A stretch of 64,000 nucleotides of DNA from Plantago major (lineage: Eukaryota > Streptophyta > Magnoliopsida > Lamiales > Plantaginaceae): the NCBI GenBank assembly GCA_026545765.1, contig CM048844.1, positions 71,595,035 through 71,659,034 on the forward strand, in the 5' to 3' direction. The position numbers and the translations under genes were made by a program. Shown here piece after piece: positions 11,138 to 21,683 of this stretch. Under the pieces are notes generated by a model, which saw only the letters and a list, made by a program, of their open reading frames with translations, had not been told where the DNA came from and did not search any database. The number at the start of each line of letters is the position of its first letter. Within the stretch, counting starts at the first letter, position 1.

Positions 11138-11415
11138 TTACAAGACATAAATTTTATCGAAGATATACACGTCTTATACAAGTACGTTTACCAGTGGTTC
11201 GATAAATTTGACATGAACTATACTCTTTCTATGTTGTAATAAATTTTCAGGTATGCAGTAGTCACTGGAGTAAATAAAACTTCATAGAAATGCATTGGGA
11301 TTTTTTTCGCAACAATTTTTTTCCAATTCTAAAACTTCATGTACAATAATGTATATAAAGTCCAAAGATTTTTGATCAAACTTTAATAATCAACCTGATC
11401 AATAGATAGACAGAA
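11125..11415 (+). repeat. Segmental duplication in SDR cluster, copy 1
   Basis: This segment matches 13572-13855 in direct orientation. It carries the last codons and stop of an SDR gene (GCTGAGTTTTGATTAC), about 120 bp downstream, and then a truncated exon-2-like start after TTTTCAG that reads RYAVVTG and soon stops (near 11250-11284). It joins the tail of one SDR copy to the head of another, as unequal crossing-over in a tandem array would. Confidence 0.8.
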
Positions 11416-11571
11416 GGCAAGCATTGTAATATGCAAATGCTTTTTATATTTACTTGTGTAGAAACAAATTAAACACCTTATAAAACTATGTTGCAAATGG
11501 GATGAAATTGGTCACAAGCATCAGCTAATTCTTGGGAAAAGCGAAGGCCAGGAAACGCACAAGTCTCAGGT

Positions 11572-13019
11572 ATGGCACCAGATGCAACTGAGGCCCCAAA
11601 AAGGAGATCAGTAGAGTTCTTGAGACAGTTCTTTGATATAGCGTTGGTTATGAGCTGTTATCTGTATGGTTTATGATTTACAGGTATGCGGTGGTTACCG
11701 GAGCAAATAAAGGCATTGGTTTTGAAACTATCTATCAGCTTGCAAAAGAAGGTGTGACGGTAGTTTTGACAGCTGGAAATGAGACGTGGGGTATGGAAGC
11801 CACGAAACTGCTGCAGGAAGCAGGCCTTAATTTCCAATGTGTTCTTCCATCAGCTTGATGTTAGAGATCCACAAAGCATAGAGCTCCTGGCCAAGTTCAT
11901 AACGACTGAGTTCAAAAGACTCGATATTTTTGTAAGAAAAATTTATTACAAGTTTTCGACATATCACTGTTTGAAATGATGAAAACAAGAGGAATTGAGA
12001 CCATTTAACAATATGTGAAGTTCAAGATTATGTTCTCAACTTACTCCTATGTGTCATTTCTTAGTTAGATGAAAACGATGCAGATGACATTAGTAACATA
12101 TCATGGGAATGAGCAATAATACATCTTGCGTGGCTTAACTTTCAAGCTAGGCATGATTGATTTATATGATTATAACTGATACAAATGCAGGTGAACAATG
12201 CTGGAGCTCAAGGAGTTGTTGTTGACAAAGATGGGCTAAAGAATTTAAACATAGAAACCGCACCAGAGGTAATACAGATCGGAAATGACATTAATAACAA
12301 AACTAGATTGTAGTTCTCAACTCTAGCAATCTCCATCAATTGCATCTGGCAGGCAAGTCGATAATTAAGATTCTAGATGTTGCAAAAACAACGTATGAGA
12401 TGGCAAAAGAAGGCCTTGATACCAAGTATTATGGCGCCAGGAATGTAACTGAAGCCTTCTTCCATTGCTACACCTTTCCTCCTCAGGAGCAAGAATAGTG
12501 AACATCTCTTTTGAAGCTGGTGAATTAAGTGTAAGTAGATAAATCCAACCAATGATATAATTCGACAACAAGAAAGATGTTGCAAAACAAGATTAAAATT
12601 AGACTCCTAAAGTGAATTTATGCTTAATTTTTACAATGCAGCGCGTTCCTAATGAGCATATCAGGAAACAAATTGGAGATATCGACACTCTAACAGAAGA
12701 GAAAATCGATGGAATTTTGGAGAAGTTATTGCATGACGTACAAGAAGATGCATTGGAAGCCAATGGATGGCAAACTATGTTTCCAGCTTACAGCATATCA
12801 AAAGGCCACCCTTACTGCATACACTAGAGTTCTCGCACGGAAGTATACCAATATGTGCATCAACTCTGTCTATCCAGGCCATGTCTCGACAGACTTAAGC
12901 TGGAACACCGGAACTGTGACAACCGAAGAGGGAGCTCAAGGGCCTGTGATGCTGGCTCTATTACCTCAAGGAGGTCTTACAGGCTGCTACTTCTATCGTA
13001 CACAGTGGCTGAATTTTAA
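11572..13019 (+). pseudogene. SDR pseudogene B (neomenthol dehydrogenase/salutaridine reductase-like)
   Basis: This is a nearly complete five-exon gene. A short first exon (11572-11606, MAPDATEAPKR) has donor GT changed to AT. The second (11684-11931) encodes YAVVTGANKGIGFET with the TGxxxGIG cofactor motif. The third is 12191-12268 (VNNAG), the fourth 12353-12530, and the last 12642-13019 carries the YxxxK motif as YSISK and INSVYPGHVSTDLSW. Lesions by comparison with copy A and the family: an extra base near 11840 before HQLDV, a lost base near 12455 in ALLPLL, an extra A near 12800 right after YSISK, and a lost base near 13006 before VAEF-stop. Four frameshifts plus the donor defect make it a pseudogene. 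Exon edges are inferred from GT/AG and frame. Confidence 0.85.
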
Positions 13020-13055
13020 TTCACTGATAGAACTTGTCGAGGTTTGTGGAATCTA

Positions 13056-13571
13056 GTGATCATTCATATTAATTATCCAATACTGCTCTCATACTAGAAC
13101 TGCTTGAGAGGCTTCCATGTATCATATTACACTGTAAGCAGGGGAGTACCCAGGATTGGATGTGCAAATGACCAAATTATACAAATGTGATTATTTCGAA
13201 AGTCTTTCTGAATCAACAGGTCAATCTCAATTAATGTGACTAACTATCTAGATGATTACATAATTTGATTTTGTGTCAATATAGCAATATATCATGTTAG
13301 AAATTTACTCAAGTGTCTTAAGTTAATTCCTCAGTTGAAGTCAAGTTGATTAGATTTAGATCAAGTAGTTTGTATTGGTGTAATAGGTCAATATTGTTAA
13401 TACACTGGTTCACTACATTAGTGTTCTGTGCTGTCATACCAAATCAGGGGATTCCCAAGCATTCTCAAAATGGAGTGAGTAATTTTCTGCAAAACCGATG
13501 TGTAAATCAGTCAAATAAATGCATTAATCATTTAACCTAACCACGAGTACTATATAGAGTGAAACAGTTAT
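13056..13571. other. Spacer after SDR pseudogene B
   Basis: No exon or repeat end was recognised. The 64-codon ORF at 13346 lacks any motif. Confidence 0.5.
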
Positions 13572-13855
13572 TATAGCTGAGTTTTGATTACAACGCATAA
13601 ACTTTATTGAAGATATATACATCTTATACAAGTACGTTTACTAGTGGTGGGATAAATTTGACATGAACAATACTCTTTCTATGTTGTAATAAAATTTCAG
13701 GCATGCAGTAGTCACCGGAGTAAATAAAACTTCATAGAAATGCATTCCCATATTTTTCCAATTCTAAAACTTTGTGTAAAATAATGTATATGAAGTCCAA
13801 AAATAATTATTGATCAAACTTAAATAATCAACCTGATTAGTAGATAGAGACTATT
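13572..13855 (+). repeat. Segmental duplication in SDR cluster, copy 2
   Basis: This is the direct repeat of 11125-11415. It starts with AGCTGAGTTTTGATTAC (the SDR stop codon context) and includes GCATGCAGTAGTCACCGGAG (13701-13720), a truncated VVTG exon start followed at once by a stop. It marks a third SDR remnant whose body is gone. Confidence 0.8.
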
Positions 13856-14084
13856 ATAGCATCTTTTTTAGCCGGATTCTTTTCAAGATGAAGACAGAAG
13901 AAAATTCACTTGCCAGGTCCACCAATCCTCAGGATGGATCATGTGGCTAAGAAACAATCTGAAAAAGTAAATGTGTGCATCGATCATCTACATTAGTTTC
14001 AAGTGTTCTGAAAGTTAATAATTATCTTCTTACATTTGGGTTTTCAGAGTTATTAAGTGAATCATCATCATCATCATGAGATGA

Positions 14085-14266
14085 ACAATTCTTGCAGCGA
14101 ATTACTAGATCTCTAGTAGCAGCTAGCACAGCAGGTAAATCATAATCAACAATGTTTTCATTAAATTAGATTGATATGCAATGTTTCCATTTTTCATTAA
14201 ATTAGATTCTGAAACTTAAGAATCCATGCGGTCATACTATATTGCAGGGTCATATATACAAGTAAA
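14085..14266 (+). promoter_or_regulatory. Possible 5' UTR with intron upstream of the NLR gene
   Basis: A donor-like AGCACAGCAG/GTAAATC near 14133 and an acceptor ATATTGCAG/GG near 14248 lie just before the ATG, whose context AAAATGG is favourable. Many plant NLR genes have a 5' UTR intron, so this is plausible but not proven from sequence alone. Confidence 0.4.
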
Positions 14267-16885
14267 ATGGCTTCTTACGCAGCTGTTATGACTCTTCTGG
14301 ATCTCATGGACCGGATCCAGACATACCATTCTCTCCACCACACTTTCACTGCCCACCACCAAATCCAGCTTCAATTCTTGCGTTAAAAGGTTAGTTTCAT
14401 CCAACATTTTCTTGAGGCTAGTAATTACAATTACTCCGATTGCAATGATGATCATGAAATACGAGTTTTGGAGAGTCGAATATCAGATGCAGCTTATCTT
14501 GCTGAAGATGTCATTGAGTCTTACATTGTTGATCATGCTCTTGCTCGATCCAATAACGAGCTGGAAAAGATGAACCCCAGTAAGTTCACTCAAGATGTCG
14601 AAAAAGTCCTAGGTGACTTTGATTCTTTGATGGGAAAAGCACTTGAAATTCAAGCGAAGAGTAAAGTACTTAAGAATCCACTCCCACAAGAAACTGAAGG
14701 ATCTGGTTCGTCAAGAGTACTCAATACTGAGAACGATTTCTTGGTGGGATTTGATGACATCTTGAATCAGGTCACGGATAAACTCAAAGGATATGCATCC
14801 GATCGCCAAGTCATTGCACTCACTGGCATGGGTGGTATCGGAAAGTCTACTCTTGCTAAAAAGGTTTATGATAATCAGCGTAGTCAGCAACATTTTGATG
14901 TATGTGCTTGGGTCACAGTGTCTCAAGTTTTTAATGTACAAGATTTGTTGATTCAGTTGCTAAAAGAATGTGGAATTGGACAACTTGGAGAGAGATCTGC
15001 AAAAGAATTGGGTGAAATATTACACAAGCATCTGATCGGACGGAGATACTTTATTGTAATTGATGACATTTGGAGTCTTGATGCATGGAATGGAATAAAG
15101 CTATTCCATCCTGAGGATAACAACAGAAGCCGAATTATAGTAACTACAAGGTTATTGAATTTGGCAACTGATATTGGCTCTTGTCATATCTATAAGATGA
15201 ATCTCTTAGATGATGATGACAGTTGGAGTCTACTTCGGAGGAAGGTATTCGTCCAAGAAAGTTGTCCTCATGATCTGGAGGAAGTTGGAAATGTGATTGC
15301 AAGAAAGTGTAAAGGTCTGCCTCTGTCGATTGTTGTGATCAGTGGACTCCTCAAAAGATCTCTTAACCGAGAGTACTGGGAGTGCATTAAAGAGGACGTA
15401 AGTGCAAATGTAAATTCAGAAGGCAATGAGCATTGTTTGAAGATGTTGCGGTTGAGTTACAGTCACTTGCATGTTCATTTGAAACCATGTTTGCTTTATC
15501 TTGGAGTATTCCCGGAGGATGAAAGTATTAAAGTATCAGATCTTAAGAAATTATGGGTAGCTGAAGGATTTCTAAAACCAAAAGAAGGCAAAAGCTTGGA
15601 AGAGGTGGCCTCTTATTACTTGAAAGATCTGATTGATAGAAATCTTGTACTTGTCGATGCTCCTGGAAGTACATTTAATGTGAAATACATCAAAGTTCAT
15701 GATTTGGTGAGAGATTTCTGCTTGAAAGAGGCTAATAAAGAGAGGTTTCTTTATGTATATGGGAAGCCAAACCTTGATCTTTCACAAGGCTTTGCTTGTT
15801 ACCGTCGGCTGGTAGTCTATAATGAGGAGCAAAAGAGTCGAGCTGCTCCAACCTTTGATGCAACCCAGTCCTGGCCCTCCCTGCGCTCAATCGTGGGTAC
15901 TTGTGAGCTACCAGCTGATGTCAAACTGCTCAGGGTTTGGAATGCGAGAAACCGAATCCCTGATGAGAAAATTGAATCTGTTGGATGTAACTTACGATGC
16001 CTTCTTTATATGTATATTCCCATATCAAAGTATGTAACATCTACACACCGAAGTTGGAATATACAAACAATAATTTCCAATCAATTTAAGCCAGACTATG
16101 CTGCACCATTGGAAATATGGGATATGCCACAACTTCGTCATCTAATGATTAATAAAGTGTATCTCTGTGGATTAAGCTTTGGAAAAATGGATGTGCAATT
16201 ACCTAACAGTAGTGTGCTTAGAGATCTCCAATCACTTGGAGTGATAATTGATTTTTGTTGCACCGAAGAGGTCCTTAGGATGCTTCCCAACATAAAGAAG
16301 TTGAGAATATGTTATGACGATGAAGAAAAAGTACTCTTGCAGTCTGCTTATTGTCTTGATAATCTTAGTCGTCTAGATAAACTCGAATCACTGCACTGCG
16401 TATTCTTATCCCGTGATGAAAGTTTGAGTTTGAAATATTTCCAGAATCTGGGATTCTCTCTATCACTCAAGAAGTTGGTATTGCGGAATTGCAATTTCAG
16501 TTGGGAAGAAATGGGGAGAAAGATTGGATCACTGCCCGATCTTGAAAAGTTGATATTGATAAATTGCGGGGAATCAGGGAAGGTGTGGAACTGTGTTGAC
16601 GACCAATTCCTAAAACTCAAATTTTTGTCAATTTATTATTTTGGTTACTCCAATTGTTTGGTAGAATGGACAGCAGATAGTAATCATTTCCCATCCCTTG
16701 AGCACATTTATCTTTCGGGTTTAGATAAGATGGAGGAGATTTCCCCTGAAATTGGAGAAATACCATCTCTTCGATTAATTCAAGTGGATTACTGCTGTGA
16801 TACAGTCGAGAAATGGGCAACGACGATACAAGAAGAACAAACGAGCTTTGGAAATCACAATCTTATTGTTCGAATTAATAGATAG
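14267..16885 (+). pseudogene. CC-NB-LRR immune receptor, R1B-like, with one nonsense codon
   Basis: This is an intracellular receptor of the late-blight-resistance R1A/R1B type; family members sense pathogen effectors and trigger defence. From ATG 14267 the frame gives a coiled-coil region (MASYAAVMTLLDLMDRIQTY...), then TAA at codon 40 (14384-14386) where relatives have Glu before KVSF. It is then open for 832 codons. Motifs, numbered from 14267: P-loop GMGGIGKST 187-195, RNBS-A FDVCAWVTVSQ, kinase-2 YFIVIDDIW 261-269, RNBS-B SRIIVTTR, GLPL 350-353, RNBS-D CLLYLGVFPED from 408, VHD (the MHD position) 477-479, and leucine-rich repeats from about 530 to the end. An internal Met at 14468 would give 805 residues lacking most of the CC domain. 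It is an intronless coding exon, intact but for this codon. It could be a recent pseudogene, a truncated allele, or a sequencing error. Confidence 0.93.
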
Positions 16886-17237
16886 GTTGTAGCTCCAAGA
16901 GCTTGGGCATTTGATGGCATATATATCTGCACCATTTTCTCCAGAAGGTTTGATTTATCTGTTCTCTTGAAATTTAAAGTTTCCAGTACAATCTATTTAA
17001 ACTGCAATACATATTTAAAAATAAATCTAATCTGCTTTGAAATTAATTAGCAATCTTGAATATCTGTTGCCTAGTCTAGCCTACTTCTATTTTTCTTCTA
17101 TACTTTTCTATTAGAACATCATTAATTATTTGTTAATAATAAATTACACCTAGCTAGCTTAAATTCCATATCTTAATTAAATGGCGGAGTAAGATATCAC
17201 AGCACATCATTTAATCTTCATTGCTATTGCTTGTACA
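16886..17237 (+). other. NLR 3' flank
   Basis: This is an AT-rich 3' flank, probably the 3' UTR and terminator region of the NLR. There is no second gene and no clear AATAAA signal at a convincing distance. Confidence 0.5.
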
Positions 17238-17627
17238 TTAGACCACTCCCATCACTCCCAATGGGAGTGGTCGTCGGGACGGCCGTGCCTCACGATCGGC
17301 CGTCGGTGCTCCAATGGAGCACCACGGCCGGCCGTGGTGCACGGCCACCCTAAAATTCGGCCATAACAAGGCCGAATTTTGGGGTTGGTCGTCCCGAACG
17401 TTGGGCTGGCCCCAGCCCAACGGACCGGACGACCGGGTGGGCCCCACCCCCTTTTTTTATTTTTTATTTTTTAAAATTAATTTATAAAGTAATATTAAAT
17501 AAAAAATACCCCAACGGCTATATTTTTTCGAGATCTATAAATACAACTCATTTCACCACACCTCAATTTCCTCTCATCTTCCATTCTTAAACTCAAAACG
17601 TCTCTAAACTCAAACACATATCTAAAC

Positions 17628-17948
17628 ATGTCTGCAATTAATCACTACATCAACAACTTATCATCATCTAGTTCCGACGATGATGAGTTTGCACAATATG
17701 CTGATTCCTCTTCTTCCTCTTCAAGCACACAAACTGATTACTATACCCGTGCTACCAGACTTCTTATTCAAGCCACTCCTCACATAATCAACCACTGCGA
17801 GCAACAAAATCCACGAAGGAGGTCGGGGTATACGCGTGAATACATTAATCGGAAGAGCAGCATTCTCTTGGGCTCTAGTCCATTTTTTTGCATCAGGGAT
17901 CACCGGCCTCCACGACGAACTGGAAAACATCTTGCAAAGAGTGTTTGA
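17628..17948 (+). pseudogene. Truncated Harbinger transposase-like ORF
   Basis: A 106-codon frame starts MSAINHYINNL, followed by a Ser/Asp-rich stretch, then RRRSGYTREYINR. The acidic, serine-rich start and the Arg-rich block resemble the N-terminal part of plant Harbinger transposases upstream of the DDE nuclease. The nuclease domain is absent and the frame ends in unrelated sequence. A TATA-like TATAAATAC at 17537-17545 lies upstream. It is most likely a relic of the parent element. Confidence 0.5.
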
Positions 17949-18404
17949 GTTGGAAATTTGATCTGATATTGAGTTGTTGGGTGTGAGGTTTAGATGAATA
18001 AGTGTAGTCTATTTATACTGAAACGAGTCAAAATTCATGTTGGAATTGAGACTTCAAATACAGATGAAATTGAGATTCACCTTGAAATTCAATCCTTGGA
18101 ATGAGGATTGATACTGTGTAGTCAGGTATCCAATGGTACCTATCCTCATAAAGTGCAGACAACAATCCTTCAACTAGATTTATTCTGTCTTGTTCTCATT
18201 TTGTTCATTCTGATTTCAATCTCAATAAATTATAAAACGAGTTTTAAGAATTCAATTTGAGTAATTTCAACTTCTAAACACTCTTATAATATGTTAAGCA
18301 AGTTAAAAAAAAAAACGAAAAAAATAAGAAAAACACTATTCACGGTCGTCCGACGACCTGTTGGACAGTTTTTTTCCGGATTTTTTACAAATTAGTCACT
18401 TTTA

Positions 18405-18680
18405 GTGAGACACCCATAGATTTTAAGCCCAACGAAAGGTCACTTGTTACTGCAAGTCACCTTGATGCAACGCAAATGCATCGACATGGGTGGTGGAATC
18501 CGGTGTGGTGGAATCCGGTGATGGGTGGCGGATTCCACCACCACACCACCGGAATCCGCCACCCACCACCACACCACCGGATTCCACCACCCATGTCCGG
18601 TACCGGGGTACCGGTACCAAGGCGACTTGCTCGTAACCAAAGTGACCTGCTCGTTGGGCGAAAATCTATGGGTGTCTCAC
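18405..18680. mobile_element. Fold-back element nested in the Harbinger element
   Basis: The left arm is GTGAGACACCCATAGATTTT, then GCCCAACG. The reverse complement of the right arm is GTGAGACACCCATAGATTTT, then CGCCCAACG. The arms match for about 40 bp, and the GC-rich centre (18485-18595) is itself a near-perfect palindrome built from GGTGGTGGAATCCGGTG and its complement. It also holds the short palindrome GGTACCGGGGTACC. There is no coding capacity; overlapping ORFs are artefacts of the symmetry. Confidence 0.82.
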
Positions 18681-18796
18681 GGTAAAAAAGTGCATGACCT
18701 ATTGGTATGCCTGTTTTTTTCCCGGTGGTCGTTAAATCACCGTCATGCATCAAGACTATTCACGGTCGTCGCGACGACCTATTGGGAGTGGTCTTA

Positions 18797-19296
18797 TATA
18801 TACTAGTTTAATAGAAAATGAAACCAAGGTGTTAAATCCACGAACATAGAAATTAAATTAGGCTTGCAACCGAGAAAAACCAATAAGAACAGCATACGTT
18901 CATCACACTCCTAATCAACCAGATACTTTAAAATCTAGTACTCAAAATCTACCTCAGAAAGCATCCCAATCCGCTTAAGTATAAGACGACTGAATCAGAT
19001 TTCTACTCTTGAGCCAAAACCAAAAGTTTCACTTAATATTTTCGTAAATATATACCGGCAAAGACGTGATTCCTTGAAACATCAGATCATTCCTTGATTT
19101 CCATATGAATCATAGTGTCCCATGAAACACCATAAGTAACATAGACAAATTCAAACAAGTAACTAAAAACAAATATAAACTCAAACAAATACAAGATGAA
19201 CGAAATTTGGGGAAGAACTCAACAATTTTTTATTTATATGATGTGGAAAATTTTGGGGAAGAACTCAACCCTAGCATATTGAAGAGGAAGGAGGAC
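18797..19296. other. Unassigned intergenic sequence
   Basis: I see no domain, repeat terminus or RNA gene in this stretch. Confidence 0.5.
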
Positions 19297-19735
19297 AATT
19301 TGGGATTTATCATATTCGGTCAAGCCAATTCTTTGACCCGAAAAGATAGTCATCCGATGGACACCATAGCCAAATCTCCGTCTTAACTTATAGTTGGGCT
19401 TTTTCATGAAACAAACGGGTCCATATTGCTCAAATAGTGATTTAATACCATCTATATTACGTCAAAAAGATAGGCAATTGGGATGAAAGTTAGGGTTAGT
19501 TCTTTATGTCACCTTCAGTTAAATACAACAACACAATTGTGTACAAAAAAATAATCAAACACCAAGAATACGGGAAAATAAATAATATGGCAACAACTAT
19601 TCAGTTTCATAGTAGAAACATGCAGCAATCGATTAATACATAGCAACAACAGTTTTTAGAGAATACAACAAAGCATGAAATCGTAAACAATATAGCAAAA
19701 AAACCATGAAGCCAACTCTCTAACTTTTGTCAACA
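19297..19735. repeat. Duplicated host segment, copy 2 (pair with 6173-6598)
   Basis: This copy is nearly identical in order to 6173-6598, including GACCCGAAAAGATAGTCATC and CAACACAATTGTGTAC. It retains the ACAATTTGGG junction at its left, showing what the Copia C1 target looked like before insertion. Confidence 0.8.
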
Positions 19736-19749
19736 ACGACATAAGCACG

Positions 19750-20130
19750 TCCTTAGCAGCAAAAGGACCAAACCAGCAAGTAGCCATATCTAACATACTC
19801 ACTTGGACAAAATAAAGTTAGAAGATTACAGAGTTTTCCAAAGTGAATACAATAGTTCCTAAACAAAATACTACAATACTTGTAAAACAAGGCCTTCAAA
19901 ATTTGGCACCAAAAATAACACTTCAAATGTTGGGGATAAAGCAACCCACACCACAGCTTTGTCAAAATGTTTCTCCACAGCATCTTTAACATCTTGTGCA
20001 TGATGTTCTTCCCATTTTGCTGTCAAAAGAGAGAGAGCTCTAGTACTAGCAAGGATATCAGATATCACAGCCTCCCAATCATAGAAGTGTCTCAGCAACT
20101 TGTACAAGTGTAACCAAGTACTGTACAAAA
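19750..20130 (-). pseudogene. Unrecognised coding remnant
   Basis: A minus-strand frame of about 85 codons (19871-20128) reads DWEAVISDILASTRALSLLT, then AKWEEHHAQDVKDAVEKHFD, with good amphipathic character and a coding-like composition, and then drifts into hydrophobic sequence. I do not recognise the family. There is no clear start or splice context, so it may be one exon of a degraded gene next to the duplicated segment. Confidence 0.3.
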
Positions 20131-20336
20131 TAAACCACTACACAGTCCAAAAAGTAAAATTCTTTCACAGTTCTGAAGGTTTGGACAACTAAAACAACAC
20201 TTATTCTATAGCAATAGAACAAATACCAATCAGAAGTAGATATCAAAAGATAGTTAGCAAGGATCCTAACACTAAAAAGACTGATTTCCAATTCCTTTTT
20301 TCTCGGTCTTAATTTTTTTTTTTTTTTTTTTGCTTT

Positions 20337-20621
20337 TGTTAAGAGAAAAGAGAGTAGTAGGAGAGTAAGAGTATAAGAAAGAAGAAAATATCGAGAATAA
20401 AATGGAGAGAATGTAGAGTTCATTCTTCACCAAAAGTGGGAGTACATAGTAGGTATTTATACATGACAAGATGTATCTCAATGGCCTAATAGTATAATAG
20501 TATATGAAGGGCACATCTCCACTAACTTGTACACATTTTTCTCTTCATCCATTAACTTGTACATTAATCTTCTCATCCACTAACTCCCATGCACTAACTC
20601 ATTGTGCATTTATCCATAACA
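20337..20621 (-). repeat. Short Copia-type LTR
   Basis: On the minus strand it starts TGTTATGGATAAATGC directly after a purine tract (CAAGGGGAG) and ends CTCTTAACA, giving TG...CA ends and a length of 285 bp. It holds a TATA-like GGTATTTATAC on the plus-strand reading. A T run of about 20 lies just outside (20312-20331). Confidence 0.6.
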
Positions 20622-21683
20622 CTCCCCTTGAATGAACATGAGTTGGTGATGGTTGGTACGCAAAAAATATACTGCCTCATTAAAAACCTTGCTAAAAAAA
20701 TCCTTTGGGATAAAAACTTAGTCAAGGGAAAAAGAGTGCAGTGTGTATCCAACTCCCCTGATCGATGCATCACTGTAATTCTTCAAACTGCTGCAATTCC
20801 AATTTTCCGGACCAAGTTCTCCAATGAGATATCTGATATGATTTGGTGAGCAACTCTTCAAATCTTTTGTACTTGAATGGAATCTTCTTCTTCTCATAGA
20901 TAATGGTGGAGAAGAAATTTTGTAATACGTGGCTCGTCTTCATGTGGAAGAACTTTTCAAATACTTGGAACATCATGTAGTTTCAATGTTCCATAATATC
21001 ACTCCATAATATTGTAAGGTTTGGACCAATAAGTCCCATGATCTTATCTTTATCACATGTATTAAAGATATGGAGATGTGGAGATAATTATATGCGCTTA
21101 TAATGTTGCCTCATTAAAAACCTTGATAGGAAAAACCCAATGGGGTAAAAAAACCTAGTCGAAGGGAAAAAGAGTGCAACAATTGCTCATGTGATGCGCA
21201 AAAGTACTCAATGTTTTTCAATCATTATCTCCTTTACTTGTCATATAAAACATACCTTCTTCAGGAGGTATTGTAACAAATATCAAAATTCTTGTGTGAC
21301 AAATAATTTAGGTGCTTCTGGACCATGTCAATATCAAGGTTTACAATAAGTAACCTTTGTAAATATTGATTCATATGCTCAAACTTCAGGTTGAGCTAAG
21401 ATTAGTGTAGCCAATACTCTTCATGAGTATTGAGAATTTTATCTCATACTTCAATAGTTCACTTGTGGTGAATTTTATCAACGTGAAGTTGATTATAGAA
21501 TGAGAATAGACATCAAAATAGTTCTTTAAGAACTTTCCTCTTTCAATCAATGTTTGTTAACAATACTTTTAGTCTCCTTTTGGGACTAACTGTCGGAGAT
21601 GATATCTCCCCTCACTGAACTTTTATGAACCATATGACTTGTAAGTCAAACAGTCATTTTCATATGCACAACCTGAGGGTTGT
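20622..21683 (-). mobile_element. 3' internal remnant of a Copia-type element
   Basis: The sequence upstream of the purine tract contains two diverged copies of a phrase seen beside many plant Copia LTRs: GCCTCATTAAAAACCTTG followed by GGGAAAAAGAGTGCA, at about 20672-20742 and 21107-21178. No polyprotein is left. It is cut at 21684 by the Athila-like LTR. Confidence 0.5.

Larger units (their letters stand above)
17241..18793 (+). mobile_element. PIF/Harbinger-type element with TTA target duplication
   Basis: The ends are GACCACTCCCA at 17241 and TGGGAGTGGTC ending at 18793, perfect 11-bp inverted repeats flanked on both sides by TTA (17238-17240 and 18794-18796), the Harbinger target site. 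Subterminal GACGACCG-type motifs are shared by both ends. At 1553 bp with only a partial ORF it is non-autonomous. A second end-like block (TTCACGGTCGTCCGACGACC near 18337) lies inside, so the right part may be composite. Confidence 0.88.

Noticed and set aside
18440..18806. Overlapping ORFs on both strands
   Set aside because: They arise from the GC-rich palindrome of the fold-back element; no domain and mirrored composition.
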